This document shows positions 13,401 to 26,355 of a stretch of DNA of 64,000 bases, piece by piece. The notes under the pieces were generated by a model, which ran no database searches, was not told the origin of the DNA, and saw only the letters and a list, made by a program, of their open reading frames with translations. Position 1 is the first letter of the stretch, and each line of letters opens with the position of its first letter. A program made the translations under genes and the position numbers. Source of the DNA: Rotaria sp. Silwood1 (lineage: Eukaryota > Rotifera > Eurotatoria > Philodinida > Philodinidae). The stretch lies in NCBI GenBank assembly GCA_905250075.1, contig CAJNOP010000126.1:290519-354518 (forward strand), given 5' to 3'.

Positions 13401-15961
13401 GATTTTCGTTCTCGTGATTCATTAAAATTAAAAAGTCAATGTAAACAATTACGTCATACACTTATACGAACACTTATACGATCAACAATAAATAAAAAAT
13501 TATCTGATGATGAAATTATTCAAAGATATTTTACAGGTAAATTATTATTTCGTGCTGGACAATGTGCTCGACGTCATGGACAATTATTATTTGCTTATTT
13601 TTGTGTATTAAATGCAACATTATCATTAATTCAATGTCATTTTATATTAACATCATATGAACAATGTCAATCATTAACATTACTTGCTGAATTATCACAT
13701 GATCTTAAACGTATGGAAGATTGTGATTTATTTGTTCAAGCTATTATTAAATATATTGAACCAATTAATATTGGTTATGAAACAATTGCTATTAAATCAA
13801 ATTGGTTATCAATGACATGGAATTTATATCGAGGAAAAATTGATCGAGCTTTAAATGATTCATATAAAATAAAAGATTTATTAAATAAAATTGGTGCTTA
13901 TGAAAATCTTATGTCAATTGCAACTTATAGTTTACAAGTAAATAAAATAAATTAATCTTTTCATATATTATTTTTATTTTTAGGCAGCATTAATTGGTCG
14001 ACGAGAAGAAGTTATACGTGATCTTATTGATATTATTGATAATGAATCAAATCGTCCATTAAAATATGAAAATCGTCTATGGTCATTTATATTAGCACTT
14101 GAAGCATTTGTTGAACTTAATATCGAATATGATGAAAATTTATTAAATGAAATTGCACTTGCTATTGATTATGTTCTTGAACATTTAGAAAAGAAAACAT
14201 CAACACCAGGAGATATTCATAAATTTTTAACAATGGTTTTTTATGCACAAGCTACTTTAGTCGAATGTTATACAAAAATTGTTAAATTGGATAAAGCAAA
14301 TCAGGTATGAAATTACTCAATAATTTTCATAAAGTACCTAGTCTAGTAGGACGAACAAAGAAAAGTATGAACTAACTGAATTCTAAGTTTAGTCTAAACT
14401 CAACAGTATATATCAAAATTTATCGAAAGAAAGGATGATGTACTCTGAAGCTTACTAAATGATTAAATCAATGTGCTCAGTAGGCTAATATGGTGATTGA
14501 ACCGACGAAGCGAAGAATAAAATGATATTTGCCGCTTCATATAGCATGTATCGTATATATTATCATTAGAAGAATAGAAGTTATGTAATAATAAAGATGT
14601 ATCTGACAATATAAAGAAGTTCTTTGTGTATAAAGATGTTAAATGAATCTAATAAATTAGTAGAATAGTAAATCTAAATGCGAACATTTTTGAACATGCA
14701 TATCAACAATAAAAATTGTTATGATTTTGATTTCTCAATTCATTTACTATTTGTTTTTTTTAAATAAATTATTTTAATTTCTCTGACACTATAGCATGAG
14801 TTTGTAACAGTTACAATTGGTAAGTTTTACAGTTTAGTCTCTTGTGGAGCGCATCGACATTTTTCTTTGGACTATTTTTACTTAAAATAGAAATGCTTGA
14901 CCTAATGTATTTAAGCAAAATGATTCTTAATGAATGATTTGTTGAAATAGATTATTAGATTTTCGAACCTATTGAACAGACATGGCTAAGAAAAATATAA
15001 TTCTTATGATCAATTGTAAGAATTAGAAAATAAGGATTCGATATAGTTTTGTATAGTTCTAATTTCGAGATCAAATTTTAATTCATAAATGATTAATAAT
15101 AGAATTTTTCGAAAGTATATTTTTAGCATAACTATTCTAGTCACATCGAACAAATAGTAGAAGTATTTTTCATAACAATAGTTTTTTTTTCCACTTTGTA
15201 TTCACTTCAAATGAACATGAAACAATACTTTGCGTTTTCTGTTTTGTTTTGTTACTATAAATCAATGCGTCACACAGGAAGTCGAGAATCTTTTAGTAGA
15301 AACAAAAGAGGAAGAGAGAATTATTTTGAGTCAAACAATAAACAACAGTGTTCGATACTTCAATCTGTTAATGTAGTTGTGTTTTGTCTTCTTAACACAA
15401 AAAAAAAATTCTTCTTGATTTGATATAAATCTTATTAAATAATAGATGAAGCATTTCTAATTTAATGTCATAGTGCCTTGTTCAATTAAATGAAAAAATA
15501 TTAAATATACATGTGCTTATTATTTTATATAGCATTATATGCGTGCAATTAAATTTGGTATGTCATTAAAAGAATGGACATTTCGTGTTTGTAATGGTAT
15601 GCTTAAATTAGCAATATATGAAATATATGAATGTACAAAATGGCTTATTGAAACTCGTATATCAATACTTCCAAATGAAATTCATGAACGTTTAATTATA
15701 ACTCATATGTATGATATAAGTAAACATTTTAAATTATTACGACCACGTTATTTAATGTGTTTGGCTCTTAAACTTTTAATAACTGGTTATCAACGTTCAG
15801 CTAAAACTCAATTTGCTAATGCTATTCGTCTAGCTAATGATCTTGAATTAGATTCAGAAAGAAAACATATTGAAATGACACGAAAACAAATATTTAAAGT
15901 AATTACAAAGAAAAAAACAAAAATGATTAACAAAACAAAACAAAAACGAACAAAGAATTAA
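4481..15961 (+). CDS. ADCY10: Soluble adenylyl cyclase (adenylate cyclase type 10-like), multi-exon
   Basis: Makes cAMP from ATP; family members are bicarbonate- and calcium-stimulated and not membrane-anchored. Domains in order: C1 cyclase (ILFADVSGFTEMCQ and GDVYKFAGDAVL, carrying the two metal-binding Asp) in exons 4481-4817, 4867-5042, 5101-5341 and 5395-5459; C2 cyclase (MFDKGLSLLCAFGMPGYKH at 6688-6747, EYTVIGRKVNMAARLM at 7696-7791, with the conserved N-x3-R); P-loop ATPase with Walker A GSTGVGRSRLL near 8130-8160 and Walker B VFIIDDAQYID near 8588-8620; a long Asn/Gln/Ser-rich insert about 10030-12950; and an alpha-helical repeat-like C-terminal region 13010-15961. Junctions such as VL-G-LWPFE (4817/4867) and GQTFC-GVLGHP (6975/7665) join in frame. 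Start is the first ATG at 4481; the frame is open through a TTG just before it. One frame break lies near 6860 (see findings). AATAAA overlaps the stop. Exact exons between 9420 and 13010 are uncertain. Confidence 0.93.
6976..7664 (+). other. Long intron inside the cyclase C2 domain
   Basis: A 689-bp GT-AG intron that splits the C2 domain between GQTFC and GVLGHP. Most introns in this gene are about 50-60 bp. I see no transposase or RNA gene in it; the minus-strand open frame 6956-7222 is low-complexity and not supported. Confidence 0.7.
14305..15532 (+). other. Long last intron of the cyclase gene
   Basis: A 1,228-bp GT-AG intron between KANQ and HYMRAIKFG. It contains a 75-codon plus-strand open frame (15196-15423) with no recognisable homology and no clear repeat ends. 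Confidence 0.7.
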
Positions 15962-15966
15962 ATAAA
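15961..15966 (+). terminator. Candidate polyadenylation signal of the cyclase gene
   Basis: AATAAA begins at the last base of the stop codon. A second A-rich AATAATAATAAAAAA tract follows at 16009-16025. Either could serve for 3'-end formation. Confidence 0.4.
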
Positions 15967-17459
15967 TCTTTTTGTTTTGTTCCAGTTTTGTACATATTGT
16001 ATAGAAAAAATAATAATAATAAAAAAACGACTAATTTTGTCTATAATTGATCATGTATAAATTAAGCAAAGATTAGAAGGTATAAAAAATAAGCGTTGAC
16101 ATCCACTTGTCGTCGTTTGTTTGTCGAATGACAGATTTTTTTTGATGTATTTCTCTTGTGCTAAAAGAAACAAACAACGGTTCCTAAAATGTCATGTTGC
16201 CGACATACACACACACACACACACACACACATTTCCTTCCCGTTTTTCTACTCGTTATTTGCTCATGAGTATGTTATGTATTGCATGGCAATGTGTTTGA
16301 TGTATGTTTTAATCAATCGTTTAGTCGGTGTCTTTTCAACACGAGATAACAAACTAAATTTACCGATATATATATAATCTACCATTAATAACTATAAAAT
16401 ATAATTCAAAGTCTCCTTCATTACTTTTCTTGGGTGCATTCTATTGTATTACTAATGTATAGACAAGAAAAACATTGATCTATAGATATATATGTGCATA
16501 AGTTTGTTAAGTTTAACTCCTTTTTTTACATATTGCTATAGGTATTTCTTAGATGTTTTATCTTCCAAAATTTATATTATGATTATCATTAGATATATTA
16601 GGCGAACAAAATGCATCAGTTTCATCGTAAAAATGTCAAATCTAATAATCTAATAGAAAAATAATCAGTTTGTTATGGTAGATGTTTGCAAGAACTGTAT
16701 GATTCTTTTTGTATTTATTATATCCTTATGGCCATTTTTGGTGCCCTTTAAAGATATGCTTTTATGAATCTTCTCTCTCTCTCTGTAAATTGATGTGTCG
16801 TCTGTTGGATGGAAAATCGGTTAGTATTGCGTTGTATACGTATGTTAGTACACCTCATTTACATTCGTATTATACTGATAGCAGTATTGGCTCTTTGATA
16901 ATCAGAATGATAACGATGAATTCTGACCTTGAGCTCGATTTGAGAAAGTGTTATCTATCTAGCACTGTGATATGGATAGAGTTAGTATTTTTCTTGAGTT
17001 TCATCTATCTCGAATGACGTAATTTGCTCACACTAATTTTTTTTTAATGAAGAGATGATACTCGCATGTATTATTTACTGATGATTGTTTCGATATGAAT
17101 TGAAGAGAAAAAATGCTTGACGTTAATTCGCACTGACATTCCACTTTAGGATTGCGTTCTATTGAACATCCGAAAAATGCGCCTCAACGGACTCATATAA
17201 TCAGAAAAGAATCAATAGTAACGAACAACTAATGGTGAAATGTGTGATCGTTTAGCGTACATAAAATGTAGCTAGATGTTTTCTTATTTTTTTTTCTTTT
17301 TTAGAACGTGAGCGCATATTACGACTGTACATTATTCAATATGGGAAATATTATTTATAGAGGGGTACATATTTTCAGATAAGCTTCCGTATATTTTTAC
17401 AATTCATCATACAAATAGTGTAAATACATATGTGTATGTGTGTGTGAGTGTATAAGATA
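15967..17459. other. Intergenic region with a CA microsatellite
   Basis: No gene recognised. Open frames of 60-100 codons (for example 16709-17017) have no family signature and are interrupted soon after. A CT tract lies at about 16772-16786. Confidence 0.5.
16206..16231 (+). repeat. (AC)n microsatellite
   Basis: An uninterrupted AC dinucleotide run of 13 units in the intergenic region downstream of the cyclase gene. Confidence 0.95.
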
Positions 17460-17819
17460 CTGGCTGAGAAAAAAAAATTGATTACAAAACAATCGAGCAA
17501 ACCACAAAGTCCGAATAGAAAAAGAAATGATGTCCGAACAACTATGACAACGGATAGAGACCGATTGTTGCATAGTTACATGTATCATTTCAGAAACACT
17601 CTTGTGCATTCATACTCATCTGCTATATATTGATAGAAAAAGAAAGAAGAAAGATAGATTGATTGCTATGCTCATTATAAATATTATATTGTTTTCCTGA
17701 CCCAGAACATGAGTAATCTTCGTTAAACAAGTTTGATTTTACTCAGCTGCTTCTTTTCACATACCGGCTGTGCCTTTTCTCGAATTTCTTTAATCTTTCC
17801 CATTATGATTCTTTTGCTC

Positions 17820-17880
17820 CCTCCTCCTCTTTCTCTCTCTCGTTCTTTTCCTCTCTCTCTCCCTGTTGCTCTCTTTCTTT
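17820..17880. repeat. CT-rich (polypyrimidine) tract
   Basis: A run of TCTCTCTC, CCTCCTCC and TTTCTTTC blocks; the corresponding part of unit B (about 23595-23645) keeps a shorter version. Confidence 0.8.
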
Positions 17881-19292
17881 CTTGATCCCAATGATGTGTC
17901 AACATGCATATATAGCGCCGTGTCGTGCTAGTAAAAACAACTATAAGATGGACGGTGATGAAAGAAGGGCGCGCCATTGGATGACAGAAACAAAAGGATG
18001 AGATTCTATACACATAATACATAAACCAAAACAACAACATTCTCTCATTGAAGAAAAAGAGAACGAGACAGAGAGCCAAAAAAAGACTAATAACGACAAC
18101 GAAAATATAGATGTAATATAGGCTTATATTCTCCAGTAGACTAGTACGAGAATCATGGTGACGATGGTGAACAATAACATAGAAAACGTCGTGTCCATCA
18201 GGGAATCCTATGGCATGTTACACATTATATACAACACTGAACAGTAATTTTCCGCTTTTATTTTCTCTTTAGTATGTCCGATGTGTATTAGGAACTTCTT
18301 AGTGATTATTAAGGATCAAATAGGGAATTAAAAAATGCATGTAGTGAGTGTTTTCTTTTTGACATTCATTACACTCAGAGACACTATTGAATCAAGGAAA
18401 ATATTTGTCAAGAAAAAGAGTGAGTAAATACTGTTCTTTTTTTCTTACTTTCGGAGAAACTTATTCGACGAACAAGTAGTCACCTGTTATGCTTTTTTTA
18501 ACATTGTTGTGTGCCGATTCTCGATGCCAAGAGAGAAAGAATGGCACCTTCTAAATTCTAATTTTTTTTTTCTCCTTTCTTTTTTCAAATATTTTTACGA
18601 TCAAAACATGTATTTACATAAGAGAGAACACTTTTTTTGTTCTTAATTTTTGTCTTTTGAGACCACGCAATTTTTTTTCTGATAACAAGATTCTACTTGA
18701 CAAAATTCGCAATTAATGCTATGGTAATGTTTATTGTTCTATTTTAAGCAGATATGAAAAATCAACTAAGTCTTTCTGCTCTATATACAATCATCAACTT
18801 TTTACATAAAGTCCATAGTTAGCTACTATTACTAATTCATTTTGTTGTACATCTAGAGGTCTTCTTATTGATTGTTGGTAATTAATGAACAACATAACAT
18901 TTTAACTAGATGAAAGTTTGCTAGTATTTTAATTGTTTCTATAGATCTTGTATACTCCATAGTTGTTATTCATAATTACATTAGACTTTTGTTCGCCTAT
19001 GTTCTTTTCTTCTAACCAACTATATAATACAATTCGATATTTTGATGATGTCTAGAGAACAAGCTTACATATACTATATGTCTTTTGAAGCGCAGAAGTC
19101 TTTCTTCTTCTTTTTCTTTCGTTTTATGATCAGATTCTTTGCGTTATGCTGTAAACTAAGAAAAGTACCTGACAACAGTCATTAATCAAACTGAATATGT
19201 TGGTTTTTTTTATGCGTGTTCCTTTGATTTTTCTCTATAGAAATGAGTACAATCAACTAGTGTACTATTAGTTAAATGATTGTTAGTGAACA

Positions 19293-20752
19293 ATGGCAAT
19301 GAATTGTTCACTACGAGAAGAAATTGCACGTCAAATAGAATTGTATACTTATCCATTTTTACTTGGTCTGGGAACAGTGGGAAATCTTTTATCAATAATT
19401 GTTTTAATACACATGAGACAACATAGTGTTTATCGTTATTTAACATTTATGGCTATTGCCGATACAATTGTTTTATATATTGGATTATTACGTGAATTAC
19501 TTTTATCATCAAGTCTTCATGTTCATATACAAGGTACATTATTATGTAAACTACATGTTTTTTTCTTCTAGTAAGTTCATTATTTTTTTTTTCTATACAA
19601 AGACAAATAATAACTCATTATTAAAATTGTTCTTCTAGTAATACGCTGCATCTCTCATCTTGGTTTCGGTGTTGTTTAAATTTAGATCGTTATGTTGCTG
19701 TCAAGTTCCCAATATATACATCAAAATGGTGCCGGACACGACAAGCATCGATTAATTCAAGCGTTGTATTCACTGTTTTATCTTTATCTAATATACATTT
19801 ATTAATATTTGTTCAAGGTGATAATCATCCTAAGAGTTTACATGGTCTCAATTCTACACGCTCTACTGTTAATCCATTCCAATATCAACGATGTTATTTA
19901 CATCCAAGTTATGTACACTTTTTTGAACACATTTATACGTGGATTGATATGTTTCTTGTAACAATAATCCCTTTTATATTTATTATTTTATGTAATTTAA
20001 CTGTTATTAATCGTGTATTTCTTGTATCTGGTCCGGGTAAAAAAAATGAAGTTGTTAGTCGTTCCAAAGCAACAAATCGTTTACGTTCATTATGTTTAAT
20101 TATGATATGTTCATCATTTGTATTTGTTGCAACAACTTTACCAGTAACTGCATTTATAATTGATTTATTATCACACAAAGCATCGATTGATTTAATGCGT
20201 TGTCGACGTATACAATGGACTATCTATAATATTTTAATGTATTTTAATTATGCAAGTATTCTTAGTTATTGTTTATCCGGTACAGAATTTCGTCATACAC
20301 TTATTAAAACAATACGTCTTCAAGGGAAACCAAGTTTAGCAACCATGTTACAGACCGATGTAATGAATGCTGTTAATCAACGTTTAACATCAACACCGCA
20401 ACAATTACGTCAAGTATTTGTTGAATATCAAGATCAAAAACGTTTTCGTTCATCATCTGTTAGTGTGTCACCAGCGCTTAGTCATAAGAAAAATCAACAT
20501 GCAATGAAAACAACACCAGTTCATGCAAAATATTTACAAATTCAACAACCACAATATCATGGTCGTTACAGAAATTCTTGTACAAGTCAAACAAATGGCT
20601 TAGGCGTTACAAGCTCATCAACAATTCAAAGTTTTCGACATACAGGAGGCGGACCAAGCTTTGTACTAAATAATCAAAATGACATTTCTGATCATACTGA
20701 TGATAAAAGTTCTGTACGCAGCAAAGTTAGTTTTCAAGATATAAGTCAATAA
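19293..20752 (+). CDS. Class A (rhodopsin-like) G-protein-coupled receptor, copy A
   Basis: Two exons, 19293-19570 and 19639-20752, separated by a 68-bp GT-AG intron; the product is 463 residues. TM1 is around LGTVGNLLSIIVLIHM (N1.50 in GN), TM2 contains FMAIAD, the end of TM3 is CCLNLDRYVAV (DRY motif), and the ECL2-like segment has a Cys (QYQRCYLHPSY). TM5 is MFLVTIIPFIFIILCN, TM6 lies around LIMICSSFVFVATTLP, and TM7 ends NYASILSYCLSG. The usual NPxxY of TM7 is replaced by SILSY, so the proline is missing. A cytoplasmic tail of about 170 residues, rich in Ser, Gln and His, follows. It looks like a peptide/orphan receptor of the kind expanded in lophotrochozoans; the ligand cannot be told. 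Its paralogue lies in unit B. Confidence 0.9.
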
Positions 20753-20753
20753 A
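20748..20753 (+). terminator. Candidate polyadenylation signal of GPCR copy A
   Basis: AATAAA overlaps the stop codon and is followed by an A run. Copy B has a similar arrangement (GAATAAAAAAAA at its stop). Confidence 0.35.
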
Positions 20754-20759
20754 AAAAAA

Positions 20760-21208
20760 CTTATGCTTTATTATAATGGTTAAATTATTCTTGTTTTTGT
20801 TGTTTTTTTTTACAAATAGAACTTTTTTTTCATATGTATACTTGACTTTGACATCTCATTAGTATGCAGGCATTTAGTGTTATCATCATCAAATCTTCAA
20901 TGCGTTGACACAGTCAATCTTCAGACTTCGTTATTCTCATTTGTCACTCAAAACAACGTCATCTCTTAGATTATTATTATATACTCTCAATTTTCTTAAC
21001 ACAAACAAGATAATGTAAATATATCAACATTCTTTGTTTCTTTATAAGAAACGAAATTTTTATTTAGAAATAATCATCAATTAATCAGATAAGAAAGAAA
21101 TTAATTTGATATAAAGATAAGACAAAGCTAATTACGAGATAGATTATTTTGGTTCGAAATATCTGTGTTATAAAGAATAATAAAAAAAAAAGATATAAAA
21201 CTAAAAAT
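20760..21208. other. Gap between convergent GPCR and decarboxylase genes
   Basis: AT-rich, no open frame of interest. Parts (about 20845-20960) align with 27890-27995 in unit B, so it belongs to the duplicated segment. Confidence 0.5.
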
Positions 21209-23259
21209 TCAACATTGTTTTATCGGTGTTGATGATAAATCCTTGTTGTCTTCAATCATAATTCCATCTGCACATGTTTGAATTATTTGAAATGCAATGT
21301 GCATATCATATTCCAAAGCATCTTTAGCACAAACAACAATACGAATTATAAATACTTCATTGAGCATTGATGGTACAACATGGATTTGACCTGAATCATT
21401 TAAACTTGATAATAATTTTTCAGTCAATATATTGTCTCCCTAAAAGAAAACATCTTCATTAATAGAATTATTAATTTTTTTTTCATAAGACAAGAAAAAC
21501 TCACATACTTTTAAATGAAAACAACCAAGTCCAAATACAACATTTACAATTATTTCAAATCGATCATCTGTTTTTAATGATTTAGCAAATATTTTTGACA
21601 AACGACAATGCTAAAAATACAAGCATAGGATTAATATTACTAAATGATTAATCTAAATACTTCTCGTATATAATGACGAAGACCGTCTTTAACATAATTT
21701 CGAATAGTAAACCATAATTTAAGTGATCGAAATCCTCGACTTAATGCAATACTCCAATGCTAAATAGATTTTTCATAATCAAAATATAATCTGTATGTTT
21801 GTAAATATTTACACGTAAATCTGTTGCTTTTTCGACATGTTTATGTTGAAGATACAGTGGATCGACTGACATAGCATTAATCACTGCCAATTTATCACGA
21901 ATCCTGGTATTAGAAAATAAAAATAAACAAACTAATTGACAAGAAAAAAAAATCTTACCAAAAAACAGAAACAATCAAAATTCATTAAAAGCCATTTATT
22001 TGGATTTGTATTAAATGAATTGACATACTCAATTAACAAATACTTAATAATTCATAAGAAAAAATAAAAAAATTGATTTACTTGCAATCCTTTTAATAAA
22101 TAATGAAATTCTTCACAAATAAGTGCAGCACCAGCATAAGCTGCATCGATATGAAACCAAAGTTTTTCACATTGACAAATCTGTTCAAGTTTTTCAAAAT
22201 TATCAACTGAACAACATGATGTTGTACCTAATGTACCACATATCTATTTGAATAAAAAAACAAAAACCTAAAATCTGGAAATTTAATAACATAGACAAAA
22301 AAATTACGAATAAAAAATGAAATTAAACCTTTTTCTTTATCAACTTGGATATATTCATCAAGTATTTTTCCACGTAATGAATAATTTTCATCAACAACTA
22401 ATTGACGAACATTGACCATTGTAATAAAACCAGCTTTTTCTACAGAGGAATGAACGTAATGTAAAAAGAAAAAACAAAAACAAAAGCCTGTAAATTTCCA
22501 TTGAAAAATACACACGTACAAGCTTTGACGAATAACATACAAGTTTTGATAATATTTGTCCATTTTCTATTGAAGAATTTTCTAATCGTTTACTTTTAAT
22601 TTTTTTTAGTTCTTACTGCTAACATAGCTACTAAAATACATTCATTTGCTGAACCCTAAATAGACAAAAGTTAAAAAATAAAATATCAATTTAATGAGTG
22701 AAAAATAACATACAAGAAGAACACCATCACCACCATGTACTGTTTCACATTCAATTTCAATATTGAGAGTTTCAGTTTCATTATCATTATTTGAATTAAG
22801 CGGAAGAAATGATATTGGTAAAGACATCATACGACCAAGCTAATCAAGCATAATTGGTTCAAGTTCAGTGCATGCTGGACATGCTGTCCATGAAAATCCG
22901 ACAATTCCAAGACCTGCTGAAAGTATTTCAGCAAGAATTGATGGATAACTATTTCCAGCTGGAAAATAAGCATGAAAACGTGGATGTTGTCAATGTGTTA
23001 TACCAGGCATTATTGTTTGTTCAACATCTTTCATAATATCATCCCATGATTCACTTTGTCCGGTGCATTTCATGGTAACATTGATCGTAAATAACCTGGT
23101 TCTTCTTCTAGTGTTACACAACGTTCACTATGATTTTAATTAATATAAAAATAATAAAAAAATTCATTTTGATAATTTTCTAACTTAATATTAATTAAAT
23201 AGTCAGGGATATAATGAATCATGTCTTTACCCACGACGACGAAATTCTTCATTATTCAT
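21209..23259 (-). pseudogene. DDC: Aromatic L-amino-acid decarboxylase-like gene, copy A, disrupted
   Basis: PLP-dependent group II decarboxylase (DOPA/5-HTP, tyrosine or histidine type); the subtype cannot be fixed. Exons read on the minus strand: MNNEEFRRRG at the start; EPGYLR; KDVEQTIMPGITH; AYFPAGNSYPSILAEIL; WTACPACTELEPIMLD; GGDGVLL; LVAMLAVRTK; CGTLGTTSCCSVDNFEKLEQ; WFHIDAAYAGAALICEEF; NSFNTNPNKWLLMNFDC (PLP-binding Lys kept, His of NPHKW changed to Asn); HWSIALSRGFRSLKLW; HYIREV. It ends in KQC. Lesions: an extra G after FRRRG (near 23231), TGA at 23070-23072, a frame slip just after it, TGA at 22990-22992 and TAG at 22840-22842 (the last two where the family has Trp), and an extra A in an 8-A run near 22603. 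Sequencing error could explain some of these but hardly all. The 5' end sits at the duplication junction, so its promoter may be lost. Confidence 0.85.
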
Positions 23260-24323
23260 AGCAGGTGTTGTTAGAAAATACACAAGAATCAAGAAAGCTA
23301 CCAAAGTGCAATCAGAAAAAGACTGATGACCGAACTGCTATGACAACGAACACAGACCAATTGATACATGTTTACATGCATCATTTCGGAAATATCATTG
23401 TGCGGGTACGCTGTAATGTTATGTTATTAATGGAGAAAAACAAACAAAGAAAGATTGATTGCCGTGTCATTTAAAATATGATATTGTTATTGTCTGATTC
23501 GGAACATGAGTATTTTCCGTTAGAGAAGTTTGATTTAACCCAGCGGTTTCTTTTCACATACCGGCTATGTTCTCACAATGTCCTCAAAATTTTTCTTTCT
23601 GTTTCTTTTTCTCTCTCTTGTTCTTTTGTTCTTTTCTCTTCTTGATCCCAGATGATAAGTCAACATGCATATATCGTGATATGTTGCAGAAAAATAAGCC
23701 ATATCGGTTAGTGACAGTTGAATATCAATACAGATTTCAGATTGGTTCGTCTTTTAGTGAATCAGTTATTAATATAAGAAAGGCAGATCATCAATTTACT
23801 GATCGGCCATTGATAAACTACTCATTACTGATCTATCGTATTAATTTTTTTGCTGATATTATATAAACATATTCAAAACTTCGATTAGTATTAATAATAA
23901 CTCATACAGAATATGTAATAAAACTTCGTTGAGAATTGAATATTTCAAATAACACTATTATTAGCAATGGAATCAATAACGACAATTAACAACTCTTGCG
24001 TTGATAGACTTTTCTAGATTGTTCGGTTTCCGGCAAATAAGGTCGACCAGCCTCGGTCTTACCTACTTAGAGCGAAACCATTATCGGTCATCAAAATACC
24101 AGTCTCATCCCATCTCTGGCGTATTTTGCCAAGAAAAAGAACCATAGTTTATACATTGATGGACGATTGACACACCATTGAATGACAGCAAAGAAAAAGA
24201 TATGCCTCTGTACACATAATACATAAACCAAAACAACAACATTGTATCTTCTAACAATAAGACAACGAGTCAAAAAGACCAAGAAAATATTCTTAACGAA
24301 AACGAAAATATAGATGTAATATA

Positions 24324-25186
24324 ACGGGTGCTGCAGATTAAATGAGACAAAAAAAATAATTTCCTTTTGTTATTTTAGGTCACTTAGATCTTCTCTTGAA
24401 AAATCATGCTGTAGTCATTTGAGACATAGTTTTGTTGTGCAAAATTGTTGCGTTCTGTTTTCAATTAAGTTTTTGTTGTTACAGCGAAATTGAAAGTACT
24501 TACACTGACTGAATCATTGAACTGTACCGATCAACAAAGCAGAAAAATTATGCAAATTATTTTAACAGCGGTTTGCTGAAATTTCAAACATATCAACAAA
24601 TCTCCATAACAATCAGCCTCTTTTGATATGTGTATCAGAGTGTCAGAAAAAATATTTACAAGAAAAATTTTGAAGTGAAAAATAGGAAAATCTCAGAAAA
24701 AATCCGTTATGACAAAATTATGTGATCGTTCTTTTTAAATTCAGCATAATCTAATCGTTTCAACCCTTCAATTTAACAGTCACATCATTTTTTTTTCAGA
24801 ATTAAATTCTACATCGCATAGGACAAGAACAACTACTTCATACATCAAATTTCGCTTTGACAACCACGTTTTTCCAAAATCTTTACAAAAATAACACTAA
24901 GAATTCATTCTAATCCTTTTTACTCATGAGCAATAGTACTAGGAATCTTCAAATGATCGTCGAAGCAGAAAGCACAAAATATTCTATTGATTGACGATAA
25001 CCGAGATATGTTTTGGATTATTCTTGATGAGCAAAAAAGAAAACTTTTTTCCAAAAAAAAAAAACGCAACAGTTCTGTAGAATCAAAAATCCTCTATCAA
25101 ATGACTGTAGATTTATGTTCTGAAAGTATATCGAAGTATTTCAAAAAAAAGAAAATAGTTTTGTCTCGTTTTATCTGAATCATCTG
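24324..25186. mobile_element. Tc1/mariner-type non-autonomous insertion
   Basis: Flanked by TA on both sides (24322-24323 and 25187-25188). Unit A has the empty site with a single TA at 18119-18120, so the edges are exact. Imperfect inverted ends share CAGATTAAATGAGACAAAA on the left and CAGATAAAACGAGACAAAA on the reverse-complemented right. The 863-bp interior has no intact transposase; an open frame at 24987-25178 is short and unrecognised. Assignment to Tc1/mariner rests on the TA duplication and the ends. Confidence 0.75.
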
Positions 25187-26355
25187 TAGGCTGATATTTT
25201 TTAGTAGACTAATATGAGAATCATGGTGACTATGGAGAACAATAGCATATAAAATGATGTGTCCATCAAGAAATCATATGGCATGCCATATATTTTATAC
25301 AACACTGAACAGTAATTTTCCGCTTTTATTTTCTCTTTAACATGCGCGATGTGTGTATTAGAGACTTTAATGATTTTTAAAGCTCAAATAGGAAATTGAA
25401 GAACGAATATAGCGAATGTTTTTTTTATTTTCATGTTACTCAAAGTCACTTTTGAATCAGTGACGATGTATGTAAAAATAATGAGTAAATACTGTTTCTT
25501 TCTTTTCTTACTTCCGGACAAAGTGATCCGACAAACAAATAGTTACCTGTTAAATATATTTTTTTTTTCATTGTCTATACATTTTTCCAATGTAAGCAGA
25601 TAAAAAATGTTCCCTTGAAATTCTAATGTTTTTTCTATTTTTTCAAAAACATTTCTACCAGCTAAAAATGTATTGTCATAAATGACAACTTTTTTTTCTC
25701 TTATTTTTGGTCTTTTACGTCCACATTTTTTTCCTTTTTTTCTGATAACGAGATTATACTTAAGAAAATTTGTGATTTGTACAACGATAATGTTTATGGT
25801 TATATTTGAAGAGGGTATGAAAAAATCTGTTAAGTCTTTCTTTTCTATATACAATCGTAAACCCTCCACATATAGTTCATAATAAGTCATTGATTCATTT
25901 TGTTGTGCATCTAGAGTTCTTCTATTTGATTATTGGTAATTGATGAACAACATAACATTATAAAGAGATGAAAGTTTGCTAGCATTCTCATTGTTCTTAT
26001 GAATTGTATATACTTCATAGTTTTTATTCATAATTACATTAGATTTTTGTCCGTGTGTGTGTGTTTTTTTTTCTTTTAACGAAGTGTGTAATACAATTCC
26101 ATATTTTGATGATGCCTATAAAACAGACTAACATATAGTATGTCGTTTCAACCGAAGAAATATTTCTTCTTCGTTTATTTAATAATCAGATTGTTTGCGT
26201 GACAGAGTAAAATAAGGGACCTACCTGACAAGAGTCTTAATCGAACCGAATATATGTTGTTTTTTCATCACTATTCTTTTGTTTTTTTTTTGTTCTCCTA
26301 TAGAACTGATTACAATCAGTTAATGTATTATTAGTTAAATGATTGTTAGCAAACA

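Larger units (their letters stand above)
17460..23262. repeat. Tandem segmental duplication, unit A
   Basis: The order (upstream non-coding, GPCR gene on plus, decarboxylase on minus) recurs in the same order at 23263-30870. Matching landmarks include 17508-17600 with 23305-23400, 18124-18300 with 25192-25365, 18950-19290 with 26005-26355, the GPCR genes, 20845-20960 with 27890-27995, and the decarboxylase ends. Non-coding parts match at a visibly lower level than the GPCR core. Confidence 0.85.

Noticed and set aside
17723..18079. 118-codon minus-strand open frame over the CT-rich tract
   Set aside because: The Arg/Glu/Gly repeats come directly from translating the polypyrimidine tract; it is not preserved in the duplicated unit.
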